Assembly: GCF_026212465.1 (NCBI RefSeq)
Contig: NC_080049.1
Location: forward strand, 36,744,885 to 36,808,884
Length of the DNA: 64,000 nucleotides
DNA from: Amaranthus tricolor
Taxonomy: Eukaryota > Streptophyta > Magnoliopsida > Caryophyllales > Amaranthaceae
Direction: 5' to 3'
Part shown: piece by piece, positions 11,291 to 22,555 of the stretch
Layout of the letters: each line of letters starts with the position of its first letter
How positions within the stretch are numbered: the stretch's first letter is position 1
Notes under the pieces: generated by a model
Told to the model about the DNA's origin: nothing
What the model saw: the letters and a program-made list of their open reading frames with translations, nothing else
Databases searched by the model: none
Made by a program: the position numbers and the translations under genes

Positions 11291-11883
11291 ACAAAACGCA
11301 ACTTGCTACCTCAATTTTCACTTCATCCCATTTGTTCCTTTGCTGTCGGTTTTCTTAAAAAAAAAGTTCTACACTCCTCATTTACTTCATATTCACAATT
11401 CCTCCCATTGAACTAATTTAATCAACTACATTGCCATCTTCTCCTTCTGTACTTGTTCATTTTCATCCTCATTTAAGATATGAATATAACCCTAATTTTT
11501 TTCAATTTCCAAATTGATTTTTTGTTCATTATTGTTGTCATTTGAAGTTATAAGTAGATTGATTGTTTGTTACATTCTCTTGATTTCATGATTTAAGCTT
11601 GCATTATATACATTTGTAGTTGAATTTTATGATTTGGTTTGTATGCATATAAAGTGTTTGATGAAATGCTTCAATGAAAGTTTACTACTTTGTAGGGTTA
11701 GTTTAATGGTTTTAGTATATATTCATGGTATTGTTAGCTTTATATTTGAATTGAACCTTCTAATAAGTGTTATAATACTTTAATATTACACATTCTTGTA
11801 TTCACATTTATAGTTTCTTTACTCACAATCAACAATAAAGTGCATGTGATATCACATGAAAAACATGCTTGTGTGTGCAGAAT

Positions 11884-13330
11884 ATGGATCATTATCCCAT
11901 TATAGTGTATTATGGTGGGGAAGTAAGTTATACTGGATCCGATGTTGTGTATAATAGAGGATTGAATGCAGTGATATTTATCCATCGTCAGAATACTACT
12001 TTTGAGGTGTTTCATAGCAAAGTCTATGATGTAATTAATTGTGATCGCAACTCTTTTATGTTAAAAATGGAGATGAAATATATGGTGACTGGGAAAAATG
12101 TGTTAGTCCCGATTAAGAATGATGAAAGCATAAGTTCTCTTGCTTATGCGGTATCACAAGCCCTTGGAACGGCAATGGAGGTATATGTCGAAATGGTTGC
12201 AAATTGGGTAATGCAAGGAAAGTCATGACTAGCATGGAACTTCCAGAATCAAGTCCTAGTGTACGCCATGATACATTCACACAAATGTTAAGTAACCCAA
12301 ATTACATTAATGAGCACTTAGATGAGTTTACTTCTCCAACTCATTCATGTGGCATTGGTGGTGGTGTAATGAACACCTTTTCCATGAGTCACTTGGGTAG
12401 GCGTAATGCCAATGAGGTTGACTCTTTAGATCAGGAGGACGAGCATATTGATTCTGATTCAGAGGAGGATGATGAAAAAAGAGAAGCTCTAGATATAGCG
12501 ATTAGAAATGGTGCTCCATCTCAAGACGGGCTTAGAATTGATGAGGTTGATTAAAGATTGATTGATGCATGGATGACTTGGAATAATGACAACTCCATGA
12601 CTAAAAATGGTGACTTTAGGATAGGGCAAGAGTTTTGCTCCTTAGACCACCTTAAGAAGAATGTTAAAGCATAGGCGATATCTAATAATAGAAACTTCCA
12701 TGTAATTGAGTCGGAGCCTTCAAAGTATGTTATCCAATGTACTAATGCGAAGGAGAAAGGTTGTGAATGGAGGATGCGAGCTATCATGACCGCCACTGGT
12801 TTATAAGAATGTTGAAAAAGCTCACTTTCATGATGTTAGGATATATGACACAGTACATGGGATATTTGAGGTCACCACTGGTCGTGGCAATAGGATAGCA
12901 GGAAAAGATGGAAAATGTTACATGGTTGACCTCACAGAAACATCATGCTCTTGTCAGAAACCGACTATATTCAAGTTACCATGCTCACATGTTCTTGCAG
13001 TATGTCGAGCTCATAACATTTCGTATGATGCTTTTGTGGACCCTTCGTTTCGCACTACATAATATGTATCTACATATAAAAAACCTTTATGCATGTTCCA
13101 GACATGTTCACCTGTGATCCTTGAAATGGTCCTATAGTTGTTCCAGATCCCTCAACTAAGCGTGGAAAGGGTCATCCGCGATCAACTCGCATAAGGAACA
13201 AAATGGATGCACCGGTGACGCGCCCTCGTAACACATGTGGCATTTGTGGATTTAGTGGTCATAATAGGAAAACATGTACTCGTAGGGTTAGTCAAAGGTC
13301 AACAAAGTATGTTTTTTTTACTTGCACACT
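11884..13330 (+). pseudogene. MULE transposase, catalytic core deleted
   Basis: A splice acceptor (TGTGTGCAG) precedes ATG at 11884. The N-terminal domain MDHYPIIVYYGGEVSYTG... resembles the PB1-like domain that opens many plant MULE transposases. A frameshift at about 12195 leads into an acidic linker (SDSEEDDEKREALDIAIRNG). The MuDR DNA-binding region follows at about 12600-12790 (FRIGQEFCSLDHLKKNVKA, stop codon, then VIQCTNAKEKGCEWRMRA). At about 12800 the sequence jumps directly to the C-terminal SWIM zinc finger at about 12930-13010 (CSCQKPTIFKLPCSHVLAVC). A CCHC-like knuckle (CGICGFSGHNRKTC) lies at about 13240-13280. The roughly 300-residue DDE catalytic region between MuDR and SWIM is absent. 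With the stop, frameshift and deletion this copy cannot make active transposase. Confidence 0.85.
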
Positions 13331-13381
13331 TGCTTGTCATCATGTTGAGTTTGATAATATTGTATGTATGTAACAGCAATA

Positions 13382-15466
13382 ATGGCAATGCCGGGCCCAG
13401 TTGATCCATCAGTACTTACGCTTCAAGCGACCCACAGGAGCTTAGCTGCGTGGGAGGGATCCACTACCCAGTTGATTACTCGTCAGCACTACCAGGCGAG
13501 TACGTTACATTGGCAGGTGGATGATAGAGTTTTAGAGGTAGTGGAATTAACTGGTTTTAGTTACATTCACAGGTTGTTGGGCGGGGGTTTGGAGTTCGAT
13601 CGAGCTCTTATCACTACATTAGTGGAGAGGTGGAGACCGGAGACTCATACATTCCACCTCACGGTTGGCGAGGCAACGATCACGTTGTAAGATGTGGCAG
13701 TTATACTGAGACTGCCCATTGAAGGACAAGCAGTGATTGGTCATGGATAGGGACATTGGCCAGCCTTAGTTCTTGAGTTGCTGGGGATTTGGCCAGAAAA
13801 CCCTCAAGACCCCACAGAGACGAAGATTATCACTGGATCCTCGTTGAAGTTGACTTGGCTCAGAAAGCATTTCAGCGTGCTAGAGGACGACGCGGATGAT
13901 ATTGCATTCAAGAGGCATGCACGCGCGTACATTTTGTACCTGTTTGGATGCATCTTGTTTCCAGACAAGAGCGGTGACTCGGTCCAGTTGATCTATCTCC
14001 CTCTGCTAGGAGACTTAGAGCGGGTAGATGAGTATAGTTGGGGAAGTGCTACCCTTGCGTATCTATATCATAATTTATGTCGAGCATCTTGTAAGGGTGC
14101 CAAAGATATTGGAGGCTGCTTGTTGTTATTACAGATATGGTCGTGGGAGCATATTCATATAGGGAGGCTTATAATTCGGACGATTCGACCCGCTAGGCAA
14201 CATGATCAGGACGATGACGCAGAGGAATTTGAACCGGTCTTAGGTTCACAGCATCGTCGTGGGAGGGATCCTTTAGCAGTGAGGTAGCAACAATCAATTC
14301 ACTATTCAAATTCAAATTTCACTATTTTTTGATACATAGAAATAATAAATAATGTTCATTAGTTCGCAGCTGGCTTCGCGTATATCTTTCGAGGTCCCAC
14401 TCCCCACATACTTTAGTCTACTACAGAGATGCACTTGATCGACAACGGGACGACCAAGTTTTTAAGATTTATTATTTGTATTAATTGTCAATAAATTGTA
14501 GATATTACTGAGTATATTGAATTCTATTACAGATGACATGGCAGCGTTACACAACGTCTAAGATGGAAGTTTTGCGACACATATGTAGATTGGGCCACGA
14601 GATTTGGAGATCGTGTTGTCCACTTATTTGCTTTGACATCGTCGAACTACATCTCTCAGATCGTGTCATGCGTCAATTCAGTTTGGAGCACGTTATTTCG
14701 CATGCCTGTGACACCCAACCTCAACTACATGCGATTGATAGGAGGACTGGGGACAAGAACTACGTCATACGACATAGATCGCAGGTAGATGCATGGAATG
14801 ACCGAGCATCTCGATTCGTTCAAGGAGAGAACTACACTAGTCAAAGCTCTGGTGCGTACATGAATTGGTACAGGCGTATCTCCATACTACGTCTCACGAA
14901 CACCACATTTTCACAGCCAGGATCACATTACCATCTGACATCTATGTTACTGGTACGTCTTCTTTAACACTTATAACATATAGACATATAGTAATACTTT
15001 TATGTGATTATTTTAACAATTTAATGATAACATACAGGCTGAGCGCATCAGATCGGTCCTCATACAATGCAATGACACGATTCACGAGGTCGCTACATCG
15101 TTAGTTGATGTGCGGTATCGGCTATGTTCTTAGACCCTTGGCTCCATTAACACGTCATTGACCGATGCATTGAGTCAGGCGGGGTTTGATTACCTCATTT
15201 CGACTCCACCCATCATTGGTGAGGTTGATGATACATTCAACACTCCTTCTCCACGGAGTTCGGTCCACCGAGGTAGCTCATCCGGAGGATCAAGTAGTTG
15301 TTCCAAAAGAGGTCGCGAGCGTTCATCTACTCGAGGTCGGTCTTCTAGATTCCCTTTGAAATCCGGTGCTATGTTGCCATTCGTTCCTCCAGCTTCCATG
15401 ACTACTCTTTCACATCCATCGCCTCCGCATACGATCATTACATATCAGCGTGCTAGTCAAAGATGA
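13382..15466 (+). pseudogene. Plant-mobile-domain (MAIN/aminotransferase-like) gene carried by inner MULE
   Basis: The gene follows the transposase in the same orientation. The first exon starts after an acceptor at 13374-13376 with MAMPGPVDPSVLTLQATHRS, and the PMD core follows (VVELTGFSYIHRL..., LLGIWPENPQDPTETKIITG, HARAYILYLFGCILFPDKSG, LPLLGDLERVDEYSWGSATL). Later exons give VYYRDALDRQRDDQVF (about 14390-14460) and MTWQRYTTSKMEVLRH (14533). AYMNWYRR lies near 14855, then AERIRSVLIQCNDTIHEV (15039). A Ser/Arg-rich tail ends at TGA 15464-15466. In-frame stops at about 13689, 13749 and 15131 break it. PMD proteins such as MAIN and MAIL1 act in gene and transposon silencing; transposon-borne relatives are known in Gypsy and Mutator elements. 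No function is inferred for this copy. Confidence 0.8.
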
Positions 15467-15487
15467 GCTCCTGCTCTTAATGTCATT

Positions 15488-15768
15488 GCAGATGTAACAC
15501 CCCGGCCCCTTGGACCGCTGGTGACTACTCTTAGAGACTGTAGACTAGCCCCACAAACGAACACAAGTCTTTCCAGCGCACTTTGGCCTCACTCGTGCGC
15601 ACCGGGGAAAACCTCCCAGGAGGTCACCCATCCTAAGATTGCTCTCCACCAAGCACGTTTAACTGTGGAGTTTTTAGCAAATGGGCTCCCTAGAAAATAA
15701 GATGCACCTTTTTTATATGAGTAGTCTATCAATCTTTTTTCAAGCTAAATCTGGGGTATTACAGCAGA
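15488..15768 (-). mobile_element. Cassandra-type TRIM solo LTR carrying 5S rRNA-like sequence
   Basis: The element spans 15493-15763 (271 bp). It starts TGTAACACCCCGG and ends CTGGGGTATTACA, and is flanked by GCAGA at 15488-15492 and 15764-15768, a perfect 5-bp duplication. On the minus strand, about 15670-15600 reads AGTTAAACGTGCTTGG, a short gap, then AGGATGGGTGACCTCCTGGG. These are the A-box and C-box parts of the plant 5S rRNA internal promoter. LTRs with embedded 5S sequence are the hallmark of Cassandra terminal-repeat retrotransposons in miniature. The 5' half of the 5S region is more diverged. It lies 26 bp past the PMD stop codon, inside the inner MULE. Confidence 0.88.
15600..15670 (-). 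ncRNA. 5S rRNA-derived Pol III promoter segment within Cassandra LTR
   Basis: The segment matches the 3' half of plant 5S rRNA (AGTTAA.CGTGCTTGG and GGATGGGTGACCTCCTGGG). It is not a functional 5S gene: the 5' half is poorly conserved and it sits inside an LTR. In Cassandra elements this segment is thought to act as an internal RNA polymerase III promoter. Confidence 0.75.
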
Positions 15769-16039
15769 GGTTGACGAGTCTACACCATCCTCATCCACCG
15801 GTGCGCACAACAAAAGGGGTCGGGGATTGTAGTTTAACACACTTTGTATCAATTTATATGGCTTGAACTTCTTGTATCACTTTCCATGATTGTAATATAT
15901 GTTCTCATAATTTTCATTATTAATGTTCACAAATCAAGTTGGTTCGTAGTTGATTATTATGGAATACATGGTATTGAACTAGTTTAATGCAGGTTGTGCT
16001 AACTATTTATGGGAATTGAAAGAACAAAATTAAATGTTG

Positions 16040-16190
16040 CAAGGGCATAGAGCAAACCACCACATGAGATGGCGGTTACCTAAAGAAAAACGCCAAATGA
16101 GATGGCAGTTTACCCTAATCAAACTGCTACTTCATGTGGCAGTTTACTGTTCACTACAAACCGCCATCTCATTTGGCTGTTTTGTCTGGG
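16040..16190. repeat. Right subterminal repeats of inner MULE
   Basis: Four to five copies of a unit like AACCGCCATCTCATTTGG, in alternating orientation, fill this stretch: AAACCACCACATGAGATGGCGGTT, AACGCCAAATGAGATGGCAGTTT, AAACTGCTACTTCATGTGGCAGTTT and AAACCGCCATCTCATTTGG. They mirror the left array. Confidence 0.8.
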
Positions 16191-16335
16191 AAATTTATAA
16201 AAAAAACAAATTTCCACGTGGACGGTATATTGGGAAATACTTTTCCAATTCATGCAAAGTGGGAAATACTTATAGAAATTGTAATATTGAGGGAAAAGAC
16301 TCAACTTAATCATTTAAATGCAAATGAAGACTTAC

Positions 16336-17783
16336 AAATTGGGTCATTGTAGACGCAGCATGAGCATAATGTAACACTGCGATGATGCCACGTGGTGTCA
16401 TCCATCGACGAGTGATGGAGAGGAACCACAGCATGTAGTCAGGTGTAGTAGGTGCGCCAACAACATTGATCGGCGCACCTTAGGCTAGCAGCTCAAGTCT
16501 ATGATCCCAACGAGCGATGTGGCGCCCGTTGATCTCTGTCCAGTTCGTCGTACCCTGATTCTTGCGCGAAATTAGGTGCAAGTCGGGTTCATTGTCGCAA
16601 GGCGGTGGAATGCCTTATACCAACCCATATTGGAAGAAGTGAGTAAGAACCTTCCCAAGTTCCATATATGGACAACAAGACTTGTTGCTTAGCACACCAC
16701 GCTCGCTTATAATTCACTTCTACACCAAAACGATCCTTAACCATCTGCCGTGCGACAGATACCTTAATGAATGGGTCTTTAGAAACACAATTTCTAATGA
16801 TATTATTAATGACAGAAGATGTCAAGTGAATGTGTCCAGCCGAGACAATGTCACTACCCAAAACACAAGACCCATGCTTAACCTTGTACGTAACAATACG
16901 CCATAAAGATAAATATGAATCGAGCGTAGACCTAAGTCTCCACGAGCAGCCTCGCTTACACTTAAAGGTAAGGTTTATGGTTTCCGTTCTATACTCCACA
17001 TTTCTACGAATATGATACACTTTAATATTTTCCAACAACGCTTCCTTACTATCAAACATCATACCCTTCTCCAACTCCCCTTCTTCGGTGTAAGTGGTAT
17101 CACAAGCCCACGTCCTCCAAGAGTTGTCCTCCACGTAGTCATCTAGAGGTGGACATAGGGCATAAGGTGTAGGAGGAATGATTGTAGGAATGTTGCCTAG
17201 GGTCATGTCATTTGCTAGCGCATTCTCATCGACATTCTTATCATCCTCAGAAGAATCGTCAATGAGCTCATTACTCTCATTTCCATCATCCCAAGGTCCT
17301 ATCTCATCACTTTATTTTAAGTTAACCATTGACTCAATTGGAACTTGATTCGGAGGGGTTGAGAAAGAGTACAAGATGCGGAAGGAACAAAAGGATTTTG
17401 AGTTTCTTGAGTTGATATAGGCATAGGGGTAGGAGTAGGATTAGAAGCAACTACATTCCCTAAGGGTAATTCTTCTACATATAACTCCAAAGAGGGAATT
17501 TGGGTGGACTTTGAATGCTCCCACATAGCATCTATAGCCTCATCATCCTCAACTAGAAAGGCTGCAATTCTCCACTCATATCATATTTAAAGCTTATATT
17601 TACGATACTTCTAGTGGGGTCCAATATAATCTTAGAACATATAAAACGTTTAAAGTGATTCAAATCCATGTTCGAGTTGCATGCAAACAACCTACGTTTT
17701 CCTTCAACATAATGAACTCTGCCACTACTTTCTCGAATAGAATCATTCCAAAAACATACTATAGTGACATGAAATGATGCCAT
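16336..17783 (-). pseudogene. Outer MULE: transposase N-terminal half fused by deletion to PMD
   Basis: The start ATG at 17783-17781 opens MASFHVTIVCFWNDSIRES, a PB1-like N-terminal domain. A frameshift near 17555 leads into the linker, which continues LVEDDEAIDAMWEHSKSTQI. A stop at about 17312 lies within an acidic segment. An open MuDR-type region follows (17206-16650) with MMFDSKEALLENIKVYHIRR, KCKRGCSWRLRS and the start of the MULE domain (NYKRAWCAKQQVLLSIYG). At about 16625 the transposase stops at SLLPIW and joins the late PMD segment NWTEINGRHIARWDHRLELL ... TPDYMLWFLSITRRWM, ending AASTMTQF at 16336 before donor GTAAG. The deletion removed the DDE core, the SWIM finger and most of PMD. 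The gene continues at 10962-10605. Confidence 0.75.
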
Positions 17784-17799
17784 TCTACATAAATACAAA

Positions 17800-18487
17800 C
17801 AAAATCAACATCATCATCAACTTCATGCCCATACAAGGACATTATATTCATTTGATTATAATCTTTTTAGTGTATAAATTAATAAAGTCCATAATGTAAC
17901 TAAGTTCATACATATATAATGCAGATAAAATTCAACTAATAAATTAATTAATAACAACATCAAAATTTCTAATAATATATAATGTACATAAAATTCAAAT
18001 AATAAATCAATTAATAAGTTCATAAATGATATTTCTAACAACAACATCAAAATTTCTAATAATATATAATGTACATCAAATTCAACTAATTTAATATGCT
18101 CATCAACAACAATACTTCAAAAAACAACATAAAGATATGAAAACAATAAAACATTACCTTGAACAGTTACGGGTGATTAAGAAGAGTGTTGATTTTAGAA
18201 CTAGTAACCTACATTTGAGAAAATAACCAAACTTCATCAAAACCCTAAAAAACGATATATACTCAAAAAAATGCATAAAAATTTACCTTTGTGCAAGCTA
18301 GAGTATCTCAGACTAAATTTAAAGTGCCAAATTGAAAGAGGAATGTAAAAATTGATGGATTAAAACTAGTCTAATAGTGGTTTTTGTACGGGAAATGTCA
18401 AGTTGTTTAAGATAGGGTTTTGAAATTGGGGAAAATGGGAACGAAGGGAGCTGCTACTGTGTATTTGTGATCGACGCTGTTTACAGT
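17800..18487. other. Leader region of outer MULE; no gene
   Basis: AT-rich sequence between the outer transposase start and its disrupted subterminal repeats. A direct repeat of about 120 bp is visible (AATTTCTAATAATATATAATGTACAT at about 17966 and again at about 18052). The stretch ends with GCTGTTTACAGT, half of the palindrome split by the large LTR. Confidence 0.5.
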
Positions 18488-18789
18488 TAGTATGTAACAC
18501 CCCGTCATTTTTATGACGTCTTTAATTATTATTATTATAATCACTTTTGGAGATTTTATAAATATATTAAGTTATTTTGAATTAGTCATAATAAATTTCA
18601 TTCACATACGAATTTAAACATTGACACACTTATATTAAAAATAAATTTGCGATTCCTAAAAAAGTAAAAATAAAGAGGTTAAAATCGAAATTATTCTATT
18701 TACTAGAACTTGTGAGCACACATAAGTGAGCCTTCTTAGTTGGGTATTTCAAGAAAATGAATTTAGAAAATAAATAAATAAATAAAGGG

Positions 18790-18827
<38 letters not shown>

Positions 18828-21800
18828 GTGATAAAATCATAAAAGGGCTTGAAACCCTTGTTGCTCTACTAGCCGTCATCCCTAACCTCCCCACCCTTCT
18901 TCTCTCCTTCTCCCTCACCCCTCACGGTAGCAGCAGCCCAACGACAGGCCACGCGAGCCACCCCACGAACACTACTATTAGCCGGCAGCCAGCCACATAG
19001 CAGCAGCGCCGCTTCCCCCATCAGCAGCTAGGCTACGTTGTGCAGCCAGTGCACAGCAGCTAGGCTGCATTGTGTAGCCCGTAGACAGCAGCTAGGCTGC
19101 GTTTGGACCCTTCAACCACCACGACCAGCCTCAATTCACCACCACCACGACCTTCATCCACCTCTTCACCATTTTTACTAGTTTTAACTTTGTAAGCCAT
19201 CTCCTCTTCTCCCATTTGATTCTTCTTGTTTTCAATTGAAAGTTCTATGAAGTTTATGAGTGTGATGTTGATTTTTATGTTATTTTCATTGAATCTTTTT
19301 GTGGGTAAGAGTGTGATTGATGAATGGAACATATTTATGATTTAGGGTTTGAAGTATGATTAGAAATTATGAGTTGTGTGTTGATTGTGTGTTAGTTTCT
19401 TTGAATCTTACTATGAGTAATAGGTAAAGGTGTTATCCTTGAAATTAGTAGTGGTGTGGGCTTTCGTGTTACATTTTTGACGGTGTATTAGTTTTACTGA
19501 TTCTTGCTATGGACAATGGTTAAAAGTGTTATCTTTGAATATGAAATGACTAGGTTTGGATTTAAAGATGAAATTATTAATGATGTGTGTTTTATACTAT
19601 ATTTTAGGTAGTGTGATGATTGATTAAATAACCTTAAAAGTTTTCTTGAAACTTAGTCGATTGATTATTGTTATGATAATTAGTAATGGTGATGATTGTA
19701 GCCGACTATGATAGTGATTGTGGTGGTTGTAAAATGATTAGTAGTATTTGTTAGTTGTCGTGTGGTTATTGTTAGTTTAGTAACATGGTGTCATTGTTGT
19801 TAATAGTGATTGACACTGTTGATTTTGTTTATTGTTGTCGTAAGTTACGTAAACTTAGTCGTATTTATTATGATTTATCTAAATAACTTGTTTCTTTTTC
19901 GTTGTTACCACCTTAAACTCGAATAATGTAGGAATATAAATTAATACTATCATGAGTATTTTCATTATTATTTGGTGTAATACACTGCATTATAGAGCTT
20001 AAGTCTACTAATTTCTAAAAGTTATGCTAGTGCAAAAAGTATAAAATTAGAAGCTTTCTCATTAGATCAACTATAAAATATAGAGTTGAGTATAAATTTT
20101 GTGTTGTGGTTAGATTTGTAATATGATATTTTAGTTCATAAGCTAGTTTAGGATTGAAGTCGTTGTGTGTGGCTAAAGTACTTGTTAGCACAAGTTGAAA
20201 TTTGTTTGAATGGTAGTAGAGTCATTTCTTTTAGAGTAAGTAGCTCTTAAATAAGACCAAAAAGGCTTATTAGTTTTCTATCTCAAACTCGTATAAGTAC
20301 TCAGTATATAAGAGGGTCGTAAAACCTCACCTTGGCTAATTATTGTGGCTTTTGGTCGTATTGTAGCAGTTTCAGGTACGTACACGCAGTATATAATTCT
20401 TATGTACAATTTTCCTTTAAGAGATCATTGTTTATTGTTTATTGTGATAATATGCATTGTATCGAAACTATAAGGTACTAGTGAATACACTTTATACGAA
20501 GAGCTATCGACTATGAAATCCCTGCGCTTAGAATAGTTTAGAGAATGAGAGTGATAGTAGAAGGCGGGGACCACCCCTCATTTATTTAAGAATTGGATTA
20601 TGCCTTACTTGGAGTTAAAATGACTCCTTTATAGGTGAATTTCATATTTTGTTGAGTGGCTCAGTGGGTTTTGGCGTTCTGCTATCCCAGGGCGCTCATT
20701 AATAGTCGAAAGCGGGAGTTATTCCCATTTGGTAAAGTATTAGATTATGATTAGTTGGCGTGACTCAACTGGATTATGTCCGGTTGATTTAGTAGTCCCC
20801 TAGGTGAGATCCGACGGGATCACCGTAAGGGGGGTATGAGCATACTTTTGTCATTGGGTGCCGGAAGGCCGATACCGCCCCTTGACCGAGATGTTACCAT
20901 GTGGGCCTTGCAAACCCCAATATGGTGGCTTCTTCACTGGTGTGGTACCCTAGTGTGTTAGTTTTTCCTGAAGGTAGAACCCGAGAGGGTTAGCTGGAGG
21001 GGGTATAAGCTCATACTTTGCCATGGGCGCCGGATGACCGATAACGCCCTTGACCGTGTCACTATGCCATGAAGTGGAGAAAAAATTCACTGATAGAATG
21101 TTACTCATTGAAAGAAATTTATTCATTTATAGAAAGCTTACACATTGGTAGAACGTTTGCTCATTGATAGAACGTTTACTCATTGATAGAATAGTTTATG
21201 CTAGGGAGAAGTGTGCCTAAGTTAAGTTACTTCAAGGTTATTACCAATCCCCAAAGATAGACTATGATCACACTTATTTTAAGATAGACAAGCTCTATAG
21301 GGTCATGTGTTAGGTAGTCTGTTAATGCCTTGGTTAAGTTGATACTACGCGTGTTTTACAAGAGTTTATGTTTTGAAAAGAGGAGTGTGATGATCTGCAT
21401 CCTACCCAAGAATACATGGTTCGGGTTGGAAAGGACGTAACGAGATTAAGAAGTATAGGTGGACGATAAACGGTTACTATCTGTGCTTGTGTCTTATGAA
21501 ATCATCTTATGTTGTTGTGGCACAACATAATGTTACCTAGTAGTTGGCCTTATTATATTTGATGCTAGTTACTGACGTGTACGTGTTTGTGTTTATGTTT
21601 GATTGTTTGATGACTTTCTATGATTGTCCTGCTATGACACATTGGCCTTTGGTCTGATGTCGAGCAGCTAGAGGATCATAGACAGGCGTGGCAGGTATTG
21701 GAGCTTCTTTTGCATTGCATTGCATTGGGGGAGAGTGATGAGGGCGAAGCATAACCTGTGTCATACCGTTATCTTTTGATTTTGTAGCTTTTGTTTATCT

Positions 21801-22232
21801 TTTGTAAACTTTGGTTGTATACGTTTTGTTATGAGGTCTTGTGTACTGCTTTGTATATTTGTCTTTCCGCTATGTAGTTTATAACTTTGTATGGTTTCTA
21901 AAGAGTTAAGTCATTTTAAAACGCAAGTGCTAACACTGGAACCACGATTCGTGCTTGGCATGTTGTTTTGAGAAGCCGACGATGAATCATTCTGCCGTAA
22001 TATAGTTTTGATAGGCCGTTGATGCCTTTACTTTATTAGATTCTAAAGAACTTTTGTTTTTCTACAAAGGCGCACAGTTTTAGGGCAGATGCTGCTGAAA
22101 TTTCCACTAACATTTTAAAAAGTTTATTATTATTTTATTTATTTTATTTGAATGCAACACCTTAATTTCCTCCCGTCCTTTACGGTTTTGGTTTCGTACA
22201 AGGGGTTGAAAATTCAGGGGTGTTACATAGTA
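18488..22232 (+). mobile_element. Large solo LTR (3735 bp), Tekay-like Gypsy type, with 5-bp target duplication
   Basis: The element spans 18493-22227. It starts TGTAACACCCCG and ends CAGGGGTGTTACA, giving terminal inverted repeats TGTAACACCCC/GGGGTGTTACA. TAGTA flanks it at 18488-18492 and 22228-22232. Inside are an (AAT)n microsatellite (about 18791-18826) and a GC-rich CAGCAGC patch (18900-19110). An imperfect internal duplication is also present: a GGGGTATGAGCATACTTT block at about 20830 and a related block at about 21000, each with GCCGGA..GCCGATA.CGCCC. Very long LTRs with TGTAACACCCC ends are typical of the Tekay/Del branch of Ty3-Gypsy elements. No gag-pol sequence is attached, so it is a solo LTR. 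It splits the outer MULE's subterminal palindrome. Confidence 0.87.
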
Positions 22233-22380
22233 ACTGCGAACAGGGTCAAAGAAGTCAACACCTGTTCTAACTGCGAACAGCTCGCTTGCAATTTTGATCT
22301 GTTCGCAGTTAGTAACTGCGAACAGCCCCAAACCACAGGTTTAGGAACTACATGCTTAATTTTGAAAATAAGTTGAAACA
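22228..22380. repeat. Right terminal region of outer MULE (subterminal palindromes and terminus)
   Basis: The motif TAACTGCGAACAG and its inverse occur four times at 22228-22335, including the palindrome CTGTTCGCAGTTAGTAACTGCGAACAG. The following CAAACCACAGGTTTAGGAAC..CATGCTTAATTTTG..AATAAGTT resembles the ends of the MITE at 36070-36302. I take it as the right terminus of the outer MULE; the exact end and the matching left end were not found. Confidence 0.5.
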
Positions 22381-22555
22381 TATCTTATTTCGTACTTTTT
22401 TTTGATAATTTATCTTATTGATTTCAATTTTTCTTGTGACGATTGTGTTTGTGCTTTACACTTGCTGCAATAAATGTTCATGAAATGTCAGCAAAGGAAA
22501 GCAGCAAAGGTGGCGCATGGGACCTGATGTGGCAAGTGGATGTACGATGTGGCAG

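Larger units (their letters stand above)
11005..16311 (+). mobile_element. Inner Mutator-like element (MULE), 5289 bp, with 9-bp target duplication
   Basis: The element runs 11014-16302. The direct repeat AACTTAATC lies at 11005-11013 and 16303-16311, a 9-bp duplication typical of Mutator transposition. The ends are inverted repeats: GAATATTTTCCC on the left, and GAGTCTTTTCCC when the right end is read in reverse. Imperfect similarity continues for some 75 bp (ATTTCCCAATGTACATGAA against ATTTCCCACTTTGCATGAA). Inside the ends lie arrays of an AACCGCCA...TGGCGGTT motif. The body carries, in plus orientation, MULE transposase remnants (11884-13330) and a PMD gene (13382-15466), both broken. It is inserted in the intron of the outer element's minus-strand gene. 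Confidence 0.9.

Noticed and set aside
15190..15438. Minus-strand frame over the PMD C-terminal tail
   Set aside because: It is the reverse of the Ser/Arg-rich plus-strand tail and has no independent support.
15600..15670. Genuine 5S rRNA gene
   Set aside because: Only the 3' half is well conserved and the segment lies between LTR termini with a target duplication, so it is Cassandra-derived.
16034..16352. Three overlapping frames on both strands
   Set aside because: They lie in the subterminal repeats and terminal repeat of the inner MULE; non-coding palindromes give open frames on both strands.
22107..22376. Open frames across the large LTR end
   Set aside because: They bridge the LTR terminus and the MULE palindromes, so they cannot be a real gene.
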